Position numbers and translations under genes: made by a program
DNA from: Larix kaempferi
Taxonomy: Eukaryota > Streptophyta > Pinopsida > Pinales > Pinaceae
DNA: 64,000 bases
Assembly (NCBI GenBank): GCA_027924585.1
Contig: BSBM01000486.1
Location: 47,198,001 to 47,262,000 of the forward strand
Direction: 5' to 3'
Notes under the pieces: generated by a model
What the model saw: the letters and a program-made list of their open reading frames with translations, nothing else
Told to the model about the DNA's origin: nothing
Database searches by the model: none
In this document: piece by piece, positions 1 through 11,944 of the stretch
Position numbering within the stretch: position 1 is the stretch's first letter
How the letters are laid out: every line of letters begins with the position of its first letter

Positions 1-2489
1 TACAATACTACATCAAATGAGTGGTTGAGATTATAAGATCTCATCATACAATCAATGGCTAGGATGAATCCATAACATAATATCACATGGATCACTCAAC
101 ATAACAATAGCGCCCTCACTAAATGGTACAATGAGGGTGACGTCATCCCACAAGAGGGGTATAAAGTGCAATAATCCACCTCATGATGACTAGGACAAGA
201 TAAAATAAGCACATGGTGGGGCTAGGAGGTATAAATCCTTGCTAGCTCACCCCAAGGCACAATAAAATAATAAAATATGCCCAATATAATGATAATGACC
301 AAAACTGTCCTCAGAATCCATGACAGTCGAGCAGTAAATGTCCTCCTGTGATCAATCTGGAGATACCCACATGGTGAAAACTGACTGGAAGATAGTGAGA
401 TCACCCTGGAAGACCTCTGTGAAAACCAAATGCCAAAACCTTGCCTCAATTGCCCAAATCGATTTCCTCAGTGACCACTTTATCCCATTTTTTAACTGCC
501 TCGGGAACTGTGAAAGTGCCAAAACTGCCTCCTAGGGTGCTAGCGCTGTCAATCTGAGCCCACCAGGCTCTCCGGGAGGGGGGATAAATGGTAATAACAA
601 GTGGCTGGACCACCCCCTCCATCATCAGCGCCCTAGGTGAACCGGCCTCTCGGGGCCCCTGCTGCTCAGGCTGGGAAATCAGCCCCAAATCTGGTCAACA
701 AGTGTAAAACTGCATCAATCACTGTCAGAAGTGCCCGGAACTGAAAGATAAGTGTCTCAATGGATCCAGAAGACCCAAATCCACTAGGAATGAGTACTCA
801 TACACCCTGGGTTGCCCTAATGGGCCAGCTGTAGGGTCCACCATATATGGACAATGTATAATCTGCTGATCTGTAATGATAATAACCTGCTGAACTGGAT
901 CAATCATCATCTGTATCATATGTCCATCATATGATATCATCATCAAACATGTGGGACCATAAATCATCATCAATAATCATCCATACATGGTCCACATCAT
1001 CACGGATCCCAAGAATATATATAATCAAGGATAAATCACATCAGTAGACTAAGACAATGCTTCTTTAATCATTCCATAACTAAGCTCAAAGTACAAATTC
1101 CATTCAGTGGCATTAATTATATTAACATATTCCGTTGTTATATAAAATTACTTGCACCATAGTTCAAATGACAAACTCACCCATCGGACATGGTCAAACT
1201 GCTAGTGAAGGATGAAGGCTAGGAGCAAGGTTGGGCCAAGGGTTTGACTTGTCTAACTTAACTCAAAAATACTTTGGACTGGGAAAGGGGGGAAGCTACA
1301 AACTCTGTGTTGGACAAAAGAACACGGGGGATGGCTGTGCCTCACAAATGGATAAGTTGTTTAGAGAGTGCTTATTCAACTTAGGCATCATGTCTACATC
1401 AAGTTGATCCAAGTTCATTAGGATCATTCAATTTATTTCCATGGCCTTTTTGGCCTACATAACCCTTCGGATTTCAGATGTGCTGAGAAGCACAACTAGT
1501 TGCAGCTTGCATCCAGGGCATGTTTTTCATATTTTCACAAGGTCAGCAATTGTTTAGATATAGCTTTTAAGAACTATTGCTTTTTGGACCTTTCTTATAC
1601 TCTTCGAGGAGTATTTTAGCTTTTCATTGCTCTTGCCCTTTTTCTTTTGTTTCCATGGGCGAATTCATTTAGTTTCCACAGGTAGAACATGAGCTTTCAG
1701 TTTTAGCCAACAACATCTCAAGTGACTAGGGGGAGTTCGAGCCAATGGCAAACATCGGGACAACCGACCAGAATGATTTAGGCCTACAATCCAACTCACC
1801 AAAGGTAAGTTCTGTCACCAACTCAGAGCCGAGACACTGGATAAACAGGGATGCGGTCCAAACACAGAGGTAGAAAAATGGGGAAGTCCTCAGTATCAGA
1901 AAGTCAAAATGAGACTAGTCAGGGTTTAAAGTCAAATAGGAAGGTCATGTATGGATGGAGACAAGTGAGTATGGAGCCTACACTAGCAGACAACTGGTGT
2001 CGGGGAAAGACCATGTCTATGTAAGGTGACATACCAGTAAGTTTTGTTAAATGACCTAAAAGTGCAAGCAATTGTCCATTTATGATTTACAGTTCATTTT
2101 AAATAGTTTGCCACATCAGGAATAATATACCAAGCACATGCCATGATCATGACTAAATCAACAAGATAATAATCCACAGTCAGTGAGAACATATCCATAG
2201 ATCATACAACATCATCATAATAATCATCATCATGCATCATCTGAAACACTGCTGAAATACATCTCTAGGCACTGAAATGAAACTGTAATGGGATAAGTGG
2301 TCACATCAGTCATCAAATCCGAACTCTCAAGGCTCAGCCTTGACACAAGGTCATAAAATCTGAATAATGTACTGCTCTGATCATGAGTGATCCAAAATAT
2401 ATAGCCATGCTCTGGAATAAATGAAGCTCTGGAATGTGCAGATATCTGCTGTACAAGAATAGTAGCCCTGCTACTATGGTGTGATAACA
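1..2489 (-). mobile_element. Partial long LTR of the D family, reverse orientation
   Basis: Read on the minus strand, this stretch follows the D LTR at 30368-32520 in order. The LTR start TGTTATCAC reads as gtgataaca at 2481-2489. The D phrase beginning acccatttgtgagacaccg has a close counterpart near 1340-1370. Blocks around 430-700 match D at about 32200-32520, including 'ccacttgttattaccat' and 'cccgaggcagt'. The copy is clearly more diverged than D's own two LTRs. A full LTR of this family is about 4.2 kb, so roughly 1.7 kb lies outside the window. Short ORFs here are LTR sequence and not genes. Whether this is a solo LTR or one end of an element cannot be decided. Confidence 0.8.
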
Positions 2490-4438
2490 AGTTGCTCATG
2501 TATTTTTCATCTAATTTGTAAAAAAGGAAATTAAAATAAGGTGTGAGAATCAACCTCACCCTTAGTTTCCTAGTCTTAAGGGAGTGTTGAGATATTTTTG
2601 GAAATGTAGAGATCTTCATGGAGAATGTTGAGTTCATTTCTCCACCTATCCCTTGATGTGTCTCCAGATCCTAATTTGGAGGATCATGAGAGGGATATTT
2701 GTTAGAGTTTATGGTATCTCGGGATGTCCTCCATGATTCAGATGCCTTGCATTGAGGTACATCAACAGTATAGGCATCAATGTGGAGTAGAGGGTGAGAT
2801 ACACTTTACTCAGTGGCATGAGTCCATTGGTGACTTCATGCTGGCCTTTCGGGGAGTCTTGCCTCTTGCATGCATGAGATTTGCATGGCCAGTTAGTAAT
2901 TAAAAGATGCATGCAAACGTGACTTTTTGCATGCACAGATATTAGGTTGTTGTCCAACCTAATTGATTAGTGAGATTATATATAGACGCAGGAGGTCCCC
3001 GCACGAGGCGCTTCAGTTGACTTATCTGAGAGAGATCAGTCAGGTTTGAAGAGGGCGTATTAGTGCATGCAGGGCGACTTTCTGAGATAGAGAGAAGCTT
3101 CTGCAGGAGGGACAGGGGTGTGATCTGAGTTGGATCAGACACCGCTAGTCCAGAGGCACTTGGTGCCTAGATCTGTGGATTGAGATAGTTCACTAGAGTG
3201 GTTTCTGCAGAGATTGTGGAGGACGAATTCCAGGGAGGGAGAAGGGCACATTACCAAAGGGGAGAAGAGCTCATTTAGAGTCCGATCTACCAATTGAGTG
3301 TCTGAGACATTCAGAGTAGTCTTGCCTTAGTGTTTGAGGAAGGCCTGTGACAATTAGAGCTCAGATCTGCTGAGATCTAATCTTGTACGAGCATTTAACA
3401 TCCAAAGGGAGGGCACACTTTTCCATGCAGAGGAAGGGCTCATTCACGAGTTGAGCAGTTGGCTTTCTTCCGTAGCAAAGTAGATAAGAGCAGAGTAGTG
3501 GGAGAGGCAGTGTAGTCAGAGCTACCTAGATACAGACTCAGATGCAGATTGACAGATAGGGCACATTTCCTCAGTGCATGCATCAACTGATGCATGCAGA
3601 TCTAGGGTATTGACCCGTCAGGATTGAGTGTTACATCTAAGGTAACATTGTATGTACTTGCTTATTTCATATATTGCTCTAGGCTCGAGATAGTAGAAAT
3701 CCCCACAGATTGTTGGTTTCCCCGTTTGGGGTTTCCATGGTATATTCAGTGTTCTGTGTGTGATTGGTTGAGTATTTCAGTATTTAAGTGGTAAACAGAT
3801 CTATTGCATTTGATTCCTAATTCTTTAGAGTATTATTGATTTACAGAGACTCAAATTGCTTGAGATCGCAAGGCTATCCAGAGGGAGTAGTGATCTCTGG
3901 ATAAAATTTACAATATTCTCCTTAATATGTGTAATTCGCTCTTATCCATGGAGCGCTGTAAAATTCCCTCATGAGGAGAGGGAAGGGGTATGAGCTTTTG
4001 GAAGCTTTTCTTTGTTTTGGAGAGAATAAGCAAGGAGGTCTTGCTTGTACTAGTTCATGTGAGAGCTTTAGAAGAAGGCTGCCCAAGATGGGAGAGAATG
4101 CCACATGAATCTATCCATGTAAAATGCATGCATATTTTGAAGGAGAATTAATAAGAACGGTTTAGAGTTTTTACGAACCTGGAGACGTAGTTAAGAGGCC
4201 CGACGAACTCCGTTATCATTTGGTTGTCGTCATTTGGTATGCGTATATTTGATTATGTTCTCACTTTGATAAGTAAATATGTCATTTCAAGTTGCACGCA
4301 TAATTTTGTTCAATTGATTATGTTTAAGGATGTATAAGAATTGAATGCTCATGATTTCACAAGCAAATAAGTGTCAGTAAAAGATCTTTTGTCGAAAATT
4401 TATATGATAGAAAGTTCTCAGTAAATTTTCAGATCAAG
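2490..4438 (+). other. Unassigned non-coding stretch, possibly the 5' LTR region of the G-patch element
   Basis: I see no credible coding frame here. A TATA-like box (tatatatag, 2977-2985) lies about 1.45 kb before the primer site at 4439, so part of this stretch is probably that element's 5' LTR (inference). The LTR start could not be fixed because no matching second LTR was found. A purine run followed by TGTTGAGATA at 2574-2594 resembles the start of a copia 3' LTR, and TGTTAGAG at 2700 is another candidate. Neither has a convincing partner. Confidence 0.35.
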
Positions 4439-4450
4439 TGGTATCAGAGC
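4439..4450 (+). promoter_or_regulatory. Primer binding site, initiator tRNA-Met type
   Basis: TGGTATCAGAGC is the usual plant LTR-retrotransposon site complementary to the 3' end of initiator tRNA-Met. It follows ...cagatca plus a 2-nt spacer and lies 50 nt before the ATG of the G-patch gag-like frame. This marks that frame as part of a retroelement. Confidence 0.8.
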
Positions 4451-4500
4451 AGCCTGACAGTTTTGTTGGTTGTGGATCTAGTATGGAGAGTCCATGAATT

Positions 4501-5640
4501 ATGAATTCTTCCGATTTTGTTTTTGCAAATATTTGTAAGGATTCAGTTTTTGTCAAGGCATTCTTAACTTTGGAGAAAAAGGTAAGAGAATTGTACAATG
4601 AGGGAAATTAAAGTGCTGAGTTACGAAGACAATTGCAAGTTATGACAGAAGAGAAGCAAGAGCTTCAAGGAATGTTCACAGAGATGCAACGTGAGATGCA
4701 GTTTAAGGAGGACCTGTTAGCCAAGTATCAACAAGCTGACAATTCAAAAAGTCCTACAATAGAAGATGACAGAATTTGCACTTTTTGTCCTCATCCAGAA
4801 GAAGATTTTGTGGATACTTCCTCTTCAACGTATTCAAACGGATAGAAGGATGATACCTCGAGGATTAAAGAGGAGTATTTGAACAGATTTGTTCCCCAGT
4901 CAAAAGATGAGGTAAATAGTAATTCCACTCATTCAGTTTCTTTACCTACAAATGTTTGTTTAGGTTCTTTTGAAGAAAATACTCAAGGAATTGGCATGAA
5001 GCTCTTGACAAAGATGGGATTCAATGGAGGAGGTCTTGGCACTAATGGCCAAGGTATGGTTCGACCAATTGAGGTTGAAGAACATCCCCTATACCAAGGA
5101 TTGGGATATCAGGAGACAACGTCTGGCGAAAGCTCTTGGGGAAGTTGTTTCTATTGCCACAAGCAAGGACACGCTACAGACCACTGTTGGGATTTGCACC
5201 AAGAGTTAAAACCAAAATGGTTTCAAATTCAAAAAGGAAAAAGGAAAATGAATGCATGTAGTGATTCTGAAAGAGTAAGCAAATCACCAAGCAACAGTTT
5301 AGTTAAAAAACATCCAAGGTATGATGACAATTTTAATAGCATTAAAGATGTAAATTTCTGTACTTTCTGTGGAAGAAAGAATCATAATGCTGTAGAATGC
5401 TGGAAATCTAAAGCCTATGGAAGAAGAAAGGGTGCAATAAGAAGTAAACCAAAAGAAAGAAATCCCTCTCTCCGTGTAACGAAGGAGAATGAACCTGTTC
5501 ATCATCAACAACTATGGAGAAGAATTGTACAAGATCAGCCAAAGCAAGAGGAAGCAGATGCACTAAAGGTTCAAGAGGCAATCCATGATGAGGCCTCTTC
5601 ATCTAAAGAAGTTGTTGTCAAGAACAACCAAACTAACTAG
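4501..5640 (+). pseudogene. Gag-like protein with coiled coil, G-patch and two CCHC zinc knuckles, broken by two stops
   Basis: One reading frame runs from ATG 4501 to TAG 5638-5640, about 379 codons, with in-frame TAA at 4609-4611 and TAG at 4843-4845. The N-terminal third is charged and heptad-like (TEEKQELQGMFTEMQREM), which suggests a coiled coil. A G-patch follows at about 4987-5112 (GIGMKLLTKMGFNGGGLG, then GLGY). Two CX2CX4HX4C knuckles are at about 5149-5192 (CFYCHKQGHATDHC) and 5359-5402 (CTFCGRKNHNAVEC), and the C-terminus is basic. G-patches and CCHC knuckles bind RNA. With a primer site just upstream and no protease, RT or integrase downstream, this fits the gag of a non-autonomous gag-only element. 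A captured host G-patch gene is the alternative. The domains are clear; the function is inferred. Confidence 0.7.
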
Positions 5641-7243
5641 GAGTATTTGTTCGAATGGTTGGGTAAAAAGTGGTTGTCATTTTTGCATAAATGAAATATT
5701 TCTCATGCAGTCGCTTTCTATTATTTCCACTTTCGTATATTGTTTGTAGAATTGGTAAAATGCAGAGTAGTTGTTTACTCAGAGAAATCGTATTTGTTTT
5801 CATAAAGATGATCCAAGACTAAGTTACATATGGTTTTTAATAAAACAGGGATACTATGGCAATTTTTGAAGCAGTCGCTAATAAGCTAGGTCTGCATTTT
5901 TCTCCATTAGCGTTATGGACATATTCAGATCTTCATTTGCAATCTTCAGGACTGCGGGTTCGGTTTTGAGTTCTATTGCGATGCGCCTACAGTGTTGATC
6001 CGTTGATAGAAATAATCCAGTGAAAATGGCCACACGTGATGATCTGTGAAGAATTCTGGTACATCGTTTGTAAAAGAATTGAGGAGCAACAAAAAGAGAA
6101 GAGATATGCATTTAGTCATCCTCAATCTCAAATCTCGGCTGGCTAGTATACATGGAAGCGATCAAGCCAGTTTGGAAGGCTCGCCGATAGTTGACTCCCG
6201 CCTTTGTATAACCATATGCTATGTCATATTCAGTTGATGCAAGAGCCGTGAATGCTAGACCATTGAAGAGGCGTGAGACAGATTGTGCCCAAGGATTGTG
6301 CAAGCTGTGATTGTTGGGCGGAACCGTATTTGCAGCAGTTGTGCAGAAGAGTGTATTGGAACAACTACGTGGAAGAGTGGTGAAACACTGCCATTGCTAT
6401 TGGAGGTCCGTAGGAGGAGACCCATGTTCACTGTGTTGAAGTTGTGGAAAGGATGTATTTTAGCTGAGGCTAGTGTCGTTAAGGAAACACTGCGACTATT
6501 TTGATAACTATTCAGAGAGATTCCTTGTTAAATGGGAAGATCTGATACTTTAATCATGGTTGGATAATGATACATTGTTGAGTTGGTCAACGGGATCTTT
6601 GTATCCAACGAAGGGCCCTCTGATGGTGGGGTCTCGCTGTTGTTCCATCATCTACAGATCAGTCTGGGCAGTGGATTGGTGTTAAAGACCAACGAGATGC
6701 TTGAGACAGTTGGTGCCCATGGTGGATGGTATGTGGCATGTACGTGTTTGAGCTCATCGTGTTCGGTGTGAGGATTGCTTTCATTTTGGAATAGTCCCTT
6801 TTGTTGCTGAACGCAACCTCTTTTCATGTGGGCCTATATTTGGGACCTTGTCATCAGGCTGGCCTTTTTGTTTGCACTCTTTTCAATGAAATGCAATATT
6901 TTTGGTGGCCCGAGGTTAAACCATAGTTGGGGGGCTTGTTACAATAAGATCGAGACCATATCCAAGTGTATCCACCATTCGGCTACAGGTTCAGGCTTTG
7001 GGAGATAGTGCGCAGGTATTTCTCCATGTTACAGAACCAAGAAATTATGGAGTGGAATTTTAGTGGGTGTTTTGTTAGAAATTTGACGACAGTTTGATCC
7101 ATTTTTATACTAGTGTTTTCCATGGCGCAGGAACTAATGGCCATCTGACCGGGCCTTTGATTACTGTGTGTGGAGGAGTCTACACAGTCTACAATTTATG
7201 GTGAAACCATAGCGCCAAGGTCGAATTTCAAAGGCATAGCATG
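5641..7243 (+). other. Unassigned stretch with a weak gypsy-like relic
   Basis: No complete gene is visible. Frame ERFLVKWEDL (about 6515-6544), followed by a stop and SWLDNDTLL, vaguely resembles a chromodomain. About 390 bp further on, a G-rich run (ttggggggct, about 6929-6938) precedes TGTTACAATAAG. Together these could be the 3' end of an old chromovirus cut by element A at 7244, but this is weak. On the minus strand 6303-5878 is one open frame with a single TAA at 6112-6114. Its residues are not low-complexity, but I recognise no family. Confidence 0.25.
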
Positions 7244-7851
7244 TGTTGATGTATATGTAACTTCGGAATGTATTTCATCTGTGTATTATATATATATTTA
7301 TTGTACCCTTATAAGAGATGTGTTATTCCTCTATAAGGAAGTGTCGTCATGTGGATTGACAAGTGTCGCAAGTGTGTGTACTTGCCGATGGGTTATTAGA
7401 CCACCTTATGGGGTCAGCCCTAATTAATATATAATATAATGTGGATGTATCCAAGTAGACAAGTCGGCCCCAGTAGGTCACTGGGCAAAAAGGTGAGTAT
7501 AAATAGAGATAGGAGATCTCTATTTTACTCACTCGGAAAAGTAACTATCTCTCTCTCTGAAAAGTGGCGCACTAGTGAGGAGGAGGAGGATCATCTGCTA
7601 GGAGACTATCTCAGTTTTATTTGGTTGTATTTTGGTTGAGCCATTGCTCTCTCTATCTCTGAGGAAGTTGTGGGGTTTTTCACCTTAGGGTTTTCCCCAC
7701 GGAAACTCTGTGTCTCTTGTCTCTATGCTTTTGATTCTTGTGATGCTTGTGATGCTTGTCATATTATGATTGTCATGCATTGATATACTGTAGATGTTAT
7801 TCTCTCAGCAAAGATCCTATAGTATTGTGATTTAATACTAAAAATTTAACA
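7244..7851 (+). repeat. 5' LTR of copia A
   Basis: It begins TGTTGATG and ends TTTAACA, is 608 bp long and is immediately followed by the primer site. The second copy is at 26013-26620. Confidence 0.95.
7498..7506 (+). promoter_or_regulatory. LTR TATA box of copia A
   Basis: TATAAATAG lies in the middle of the LTR, as expected for the U3 promoter. It is repeated at 26267-26275 in the 3' LTR. The same box followed by a purine-rich stretch occurs in the LTRs of B, F and G. Confidence 0.75.
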
Positions 7852-7863
7852 TGGTATCAGAGC
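7852..7863 (+). promoter_or_regulatory. Primer binding site of copia A
   Basis: TGGTATCAGAGC abuts the LTR end with no spacer and is complementary to the 3' end of initiator tRNA-Met. Confidence 0.92.
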
Positions 7864-8425
7864 TTAACTGAGAAGAAGACATTTTGCAGTGACGGAAGCT
7901 TGTATTCCTTGTTTATTGGATTTCTCTCCACAGATTTTTGAAATTCAGTATAGTAGATTGGATCTACTCATCAAGGCGCATCTATCTGTCCAATCAGAAT
8001 TCAATTCCGAGCATTTTCAAATTTGGCCCTAAAAATTAGGGTTTCCACAAAAATAGGAATTTCTGGAAACTGAAGGCACAGCTGGAAGCTCCTTGCAAAA
8101 ATCGAAGGTTAGAGCTTTGGATCGAGATTTTTGGGTGGGTAGATCTCCGGGAAACTCAAACCCTAATTCAGGGCTCTCCCTAGTGAACCCGAGAGGACAA
8201 AAAGGAAATTTTGAAGGGCAAGACTTTGGTGATCTCAAATTCTGAATGTACTAGGTTGATCAGCTCTCCAAGGCACATCTTTCTATCCTTTCGGAATTTT
8301 GAAATTCACATTTTGAATTTTTAGGGTTTCTCTGACAAACCCTAATCCGGGACCAGATCCAGTTTTCAGCACTTCAAGTGGTAAGTCCTAAATCTTTTCT
8401 ATTTCCATTTGAAGTACTCTTAAAG
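7864..8425 (+). other. Leader of copia A with a splice-donor-like site
   Basis: This is untranslated sequence between the primer site and gag. It contains one copy of a leader unit (about 8030-8170: ...agctggaagctccttgcaaaaatcg... then aaaccctaattcaggg) that is multiplied in B and G. At 8381-8386 caagtg is followed by GTAAGT. The same donor context occurs in F near 54164. In G the sequence jumps from this exon end straight to the base matching 8494 in gag, so 8381-8493 behaves like an excised intron. Confidence 0.6.
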
Positions 8426-10003
8426 ATGTCTCTCCACACTAAGCTTGAGGATAAGCTTGAAGGGGCTGACAACTTCCGAGCCTGGAAGTATAGGATTGGG
8501 TTAATCCTGGAAGAGAATGAGTTGGACTCATATGTGAAAGAAGACATCCCTATCCCAGAGGATGAAGAAGCCAAGGCATTGCACAAGAAGAACTTGGTCA
8601 AGGCAAAGAGAATCATTGCTGATTCTATCAAAGACCATCTCATACCTCATGTGTCTTCTCTTAAGACACCCAAAGAGATGTTTGAATCCTTGACCAAGCT
8701 ATTTGAAGGAAAGAACATAAATCGGAAGATGACCCTGCGAAACCAATTGAAAGCAGTGAAGTTTCAGAATGGAGAAACCATTCAATCTTACTTTTCAAGG
8801 GTCTCCCAGATCAAGGAACAATTAGAAGCAGTAGATGAAATGGTGGAGAATGGTGAAGTGGTGATGACCACTCTAAATGGCATACCCAGGTCATGGGATT
8901 CCTTTATTCAAGGAATTTGTGCAAGGAAGAAATTGATCTCCTTCAACAGATTGAGGGAAGAATGCTCTCAAGAAGAAGCTAGACTCATAGCTCGTGAGGA
9001 AAAGATGGGAGGAGAAGATCAAGCTCTTGCAGCTCACACCAAGAGAAGCAAAACCAAGAAGGATCACTCTCACCACAAAAGATTCCATCAAAAGAGTAAG
9101 AAGGACCTAAGATGCTTCACATGCAATGAGAAGGGTCACTTTGCTTCAAATTGTCCCAAGAACAAAAGGGATAATAACAACAACTCCAGTAAGAAGAAGA
9201 AGGGCAGCAAAAGAAGGTTTCATGCTCATGCTGCCGAAGATGATGAACCTCCAAAGAAGAAGGCTAGGGCAGAAAGTAGTAGTGATGATGACTCATCAAG
9301 TGAAGAAGAATATGTTCTAATTTCTGCTCTTACAGGTACCATCTCCCATGGATGTAATGATTGGTTGATTGATAGTGGGGCTTCCAAACACATGACTGGG
9401 TTTAAAGAATCCTTTGTGAACCTATCTGAACATGAATCACCCCATAAAGTGAAACTTGGGGATGATTATCAATACCCAATCAAAGGAAGTGGTGAAGCCT
9501 CCTACAACCTAGATTCTGGAAAATCATTGAAGATGAAAGAAGTACTTTATGTACCTGGGCTCAAGAAGAAATTACTCTCCATCTCTGCATTAGATGCAAA
9601 AGGTATGAGGGTTGCATTTGTGGATGGCCAAATCCTAATGTGGCCAAAGGGAAAGACCATAGATGATGCAGTAGTGATTGGAGAGCAAGAGGGAGGCTTG
9701 TATAAATTGAAGGGACAACCTGAACATGCCATGGTACATGAATCCATGGAGCCAAGTGAACTTTGGCATAGAAGACTTGCTCATATGCACTATAGGGCAC
9801 TTCCAATTGCAAGCAAGGCAGTAGAGGGTCTTCCTGAAATCAAGACCAAACATGAAGGTGTTTGCAAAGGATGTGCAAAAGGTAAGAACATTAAGAAGGC
9901 TTTCCCAAGCAGTGAAAGCAAGGCAAAAGACATCCTGGAAATCATCCACTCAGATATATGTGGCCCTATGTCATCCAACTCCCTTAGTGGGTATGTTTAC
10001 TAA
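8426..10003 (+). CDS. Copia A gag, protease and integrase N-terminus
   Basis: I chose the ATG at 8426 because the protein then starts MSLHTKLEDKLEGADNF, the usual start of this gag family; 16 further codons upstream are open but fall in the leader. In order: the copia gag domain, basic linker, CCHC knuckle CFTCNEKGHFASNC (about 9115-9156), acidic serine-rich linker, aspartic protease with LIDSGAS (about 9366-9386), a gag-pre-integrase region with LWHRRLAHMH, and a second Cys pair CKGC for the integrase zinc finger. The frame stops at TAA 10001-10003, just after the integrase core begins (SDICGPM). Element H is inserted 36 bases later, at 10040. The polyprotein makes the particle, matures it and starts integrase; this copy cannot make full-length pol. 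Confidence 0.88.
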   Translation: MSLHTKLEDKLEGADNFRAWKYRIGLILEENELDSYVKEDIPIPEDEEAKALHKKNLVKAKRIIADSIKDHLIPHVSSLKTPKEMFESLTKLFEGKNINRKMTLRNQLKAVKFQNGETIQSYFSRVSQIKEQLEAVDEMVENGEVVMTTLNGIPRSWDSFIQGICARKKLISFNRLREECSQEEARLIAREEKMGGEDQALAAHTKRSKTKKDHSHHKRFHQKSKKDLRCFTCNEKGHFASNCPKNKRDNNNNSSKKKKGSKRRFHAHAAEDDEPPKKKARAESSSDDDSSSEEEYVLISALTGTISHGCNDWLIDSGASKHMTGFKESFVNLSEHESPHKVKLGDDYQYPIKGSGEASYNLDSGKSLKMKEVLYVPGLKKKLLSISALDAKGMRVAFVDGQILMWPKGKTIDDAVVIGEQEGGLYKLKGQPEHAMVHESMEPSELWHRRLAHMHYRALPIASKAVEGLPEIKTKHEGVCKGCAKGKNIKKAFPSSESKAKDILEIIHSDICGPMSSNSLSGYVY

Positions 10004-10039
10004 GTATCATTTATCGATGACTTCTCCAGGAAGACTTGG

Positions 10040-10766
10040 TGTTGGCCCGGTTTTGCAACCAAGCTTAGTGCTATGGGCACCTGCTAACTAGTAGCAGCAG
10101 TTTCAATAGAAATAAAAACAATAAACTAAATAAACAATACTTTTCATAGATCTAAGCAAGAATCTAAGCAAATAATTTAAATATTTCAAAAATCAAGAAC
10201 AAGAAACATAAGAAATAATTTTTGTATTGAAAAGTGGGGGGCAAGCAAGTGCTTGCGATATTACCTTCAATGGTGAAGGTTGATGTTGAGCAACTCCCAA
10301 GATGAGTAGCTCCAAACTCCAATAGGTCTCTTTCTCCAAGATTGCTTCAATGGCTAAAAGTGCTCAGGGGAGATTTCAGCAGCATAAGGATGAGATAATG
10401 GAAGGATGTGAAATGAGGAGCCCCTACCACCTTTTTATAGGTTTTGGTGGTGGGAGATACCATTTGTGGTTTTGTGGAAACCAATGGTATTGACCAACAT
10501 GGTTTAGGTAATTTTCCCTCCTTTTTCCTTTTTTGAATAAAAATAATATTTTAATTCCCTTTTTAATATTTTTGGGAATTTGGACCCTTTTTGAGGGTTT
10601 TTTATGATTTTCTTGGAAAAATAATCTTTTTTAATGGAAAAAGGGGTGTGTACCAAGGTCTTTTGGTGACCTTTTGTTGGTTTCAGAGGCTCAGATGGTG
10701 GAAAAGTGGACAAATGGGTCATGTGAATAGGAAAATGAGCTAGTGAGCACTTTTTGGGTGTTAACA
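10040..10766 (-). repeat. 3' LTR of gypsy H
   Basis: The LTR ends are TGTTAACA... and ...GCCAACA in element orientation. It is a near-identical partner of 21448-22172. Confidence 0.93.
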
Positions 10767-10778
10767 GATTGCCCCCTG
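10767..10778 (-). promoter_or_regulatory. Polypurine tract of gypsy H
   Basis: On the minus strand the purine run CAGGGGGCAATC directly precedes the 3' LTR start TGTTAACA. This is where plus-strand priming is expected. Confidence 0.65.
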
Positions 10779-11944
10779 ATGTGTGAGGGCAGGAGCTCAT
10801 CGTATGGCCGATAGACATCATAGTTCATTTGTCTTTTTCTGGGGTTTTAGGGGAGAGAAGAGACCGTTTGGAGACTGGAGCCACGGCCCTTGGAAGCTGC
10901 AAAAACAAAAAATATTACATGACCTCAATATGGATGAGGTATAATCTCTGATAAAGGACGAGGCGGGCATTCCCATGCTCGTATCAAGACATATACAAAA
11001 CAATTAGTCCCAAGAAGGGGGATCTAATACGTAAAGAAATATAGTGGTACATCATAATGGTCCAGAGGGGACATTATTGTGGGATATACTCATGATCATG
11101 ACTGATCTCAATAACTGATACACTGGAATAACTGTTGAACTGCTGAAACTGAAGGTGTCCAACATCTGTAGGGACTCAAAGACTATGAGTCATCTCTGAG
11201 CAATAATGTAACTGTATACTCAAGGGAGTATGAAACTGGGGTAAATCTGAATTTTGTCACCATGCGCAACCCGGATCTCTATAAAAAAAGTGTAACTGGT
11301 GTTTATCCATAGGTAGACTCTCAAATGTGGAGGAGTCAGGTGGCATCCGGGGTCTTCGACTAATAACTGAACGGAATAATCCCCTGTGCGAGTCTCAACG
11401 ATGCGATCAAAGTGTTGAAGTCGAGCATGTGAGAGACAACCATTCGGAGAGGTACTGAGGATTCCTCTCGAAATGATTCGTAGGCACTCATCATAAATGG
11501 TAATGAGTCCAAGACACAGGGACCTCTAGGTCTATCCTCTGGAATCAATGTAGTTGTCGTCGACAGAAGGAGACCAGCAACTAACAAGGCAATGATGTTT
11601 TCTTGATAGGAGCACGAGGTGTAGAACTGAAGCGATGTAGTACTGCTGGTAGGACTGACATACTTGTGGGGAAGGGAAATAACTGGGTCAAAAAGTGGGT
11701 AGACTCAAACTTCCTTTGTTCAGAGCATGATGACATGGTTGACCTGGCAGCGTAGGGAACTGACTTGTAGGTGTGGGGATCATTGGTTTGACTGAATGGT
11801 ATATATTGACTCTGGGGGGGAGGACGAGCTGATAGGTGCCGTCGAGGGGTTATCAAGGTGATATACTGCAGGATACTCTGAACAAAGGCGACCAGAATGG
11901 GGAAGCTGCTATGTGAGTAGATATGATCTGTCGTGGCGCCAAGA

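Noticed and set aside
2210-2240. catcat/tcatca microsatellite
   Set aside because: Short and imperfect, lying inside the diverged D-type LTR.
2700-3401. A 700-bp LTR bounded by TGTTAGAG and TTTAACA
   Set aside because: No primer site follows, no second copy is in the window, and the ends are not convincing inverted repeats.
4439-4450. tRNA gene fragments at the tggtatcagagc sites
   Set aside because: These 12-nt sites are primer-binding complements next to LTR ends. No cloverleaf is present.
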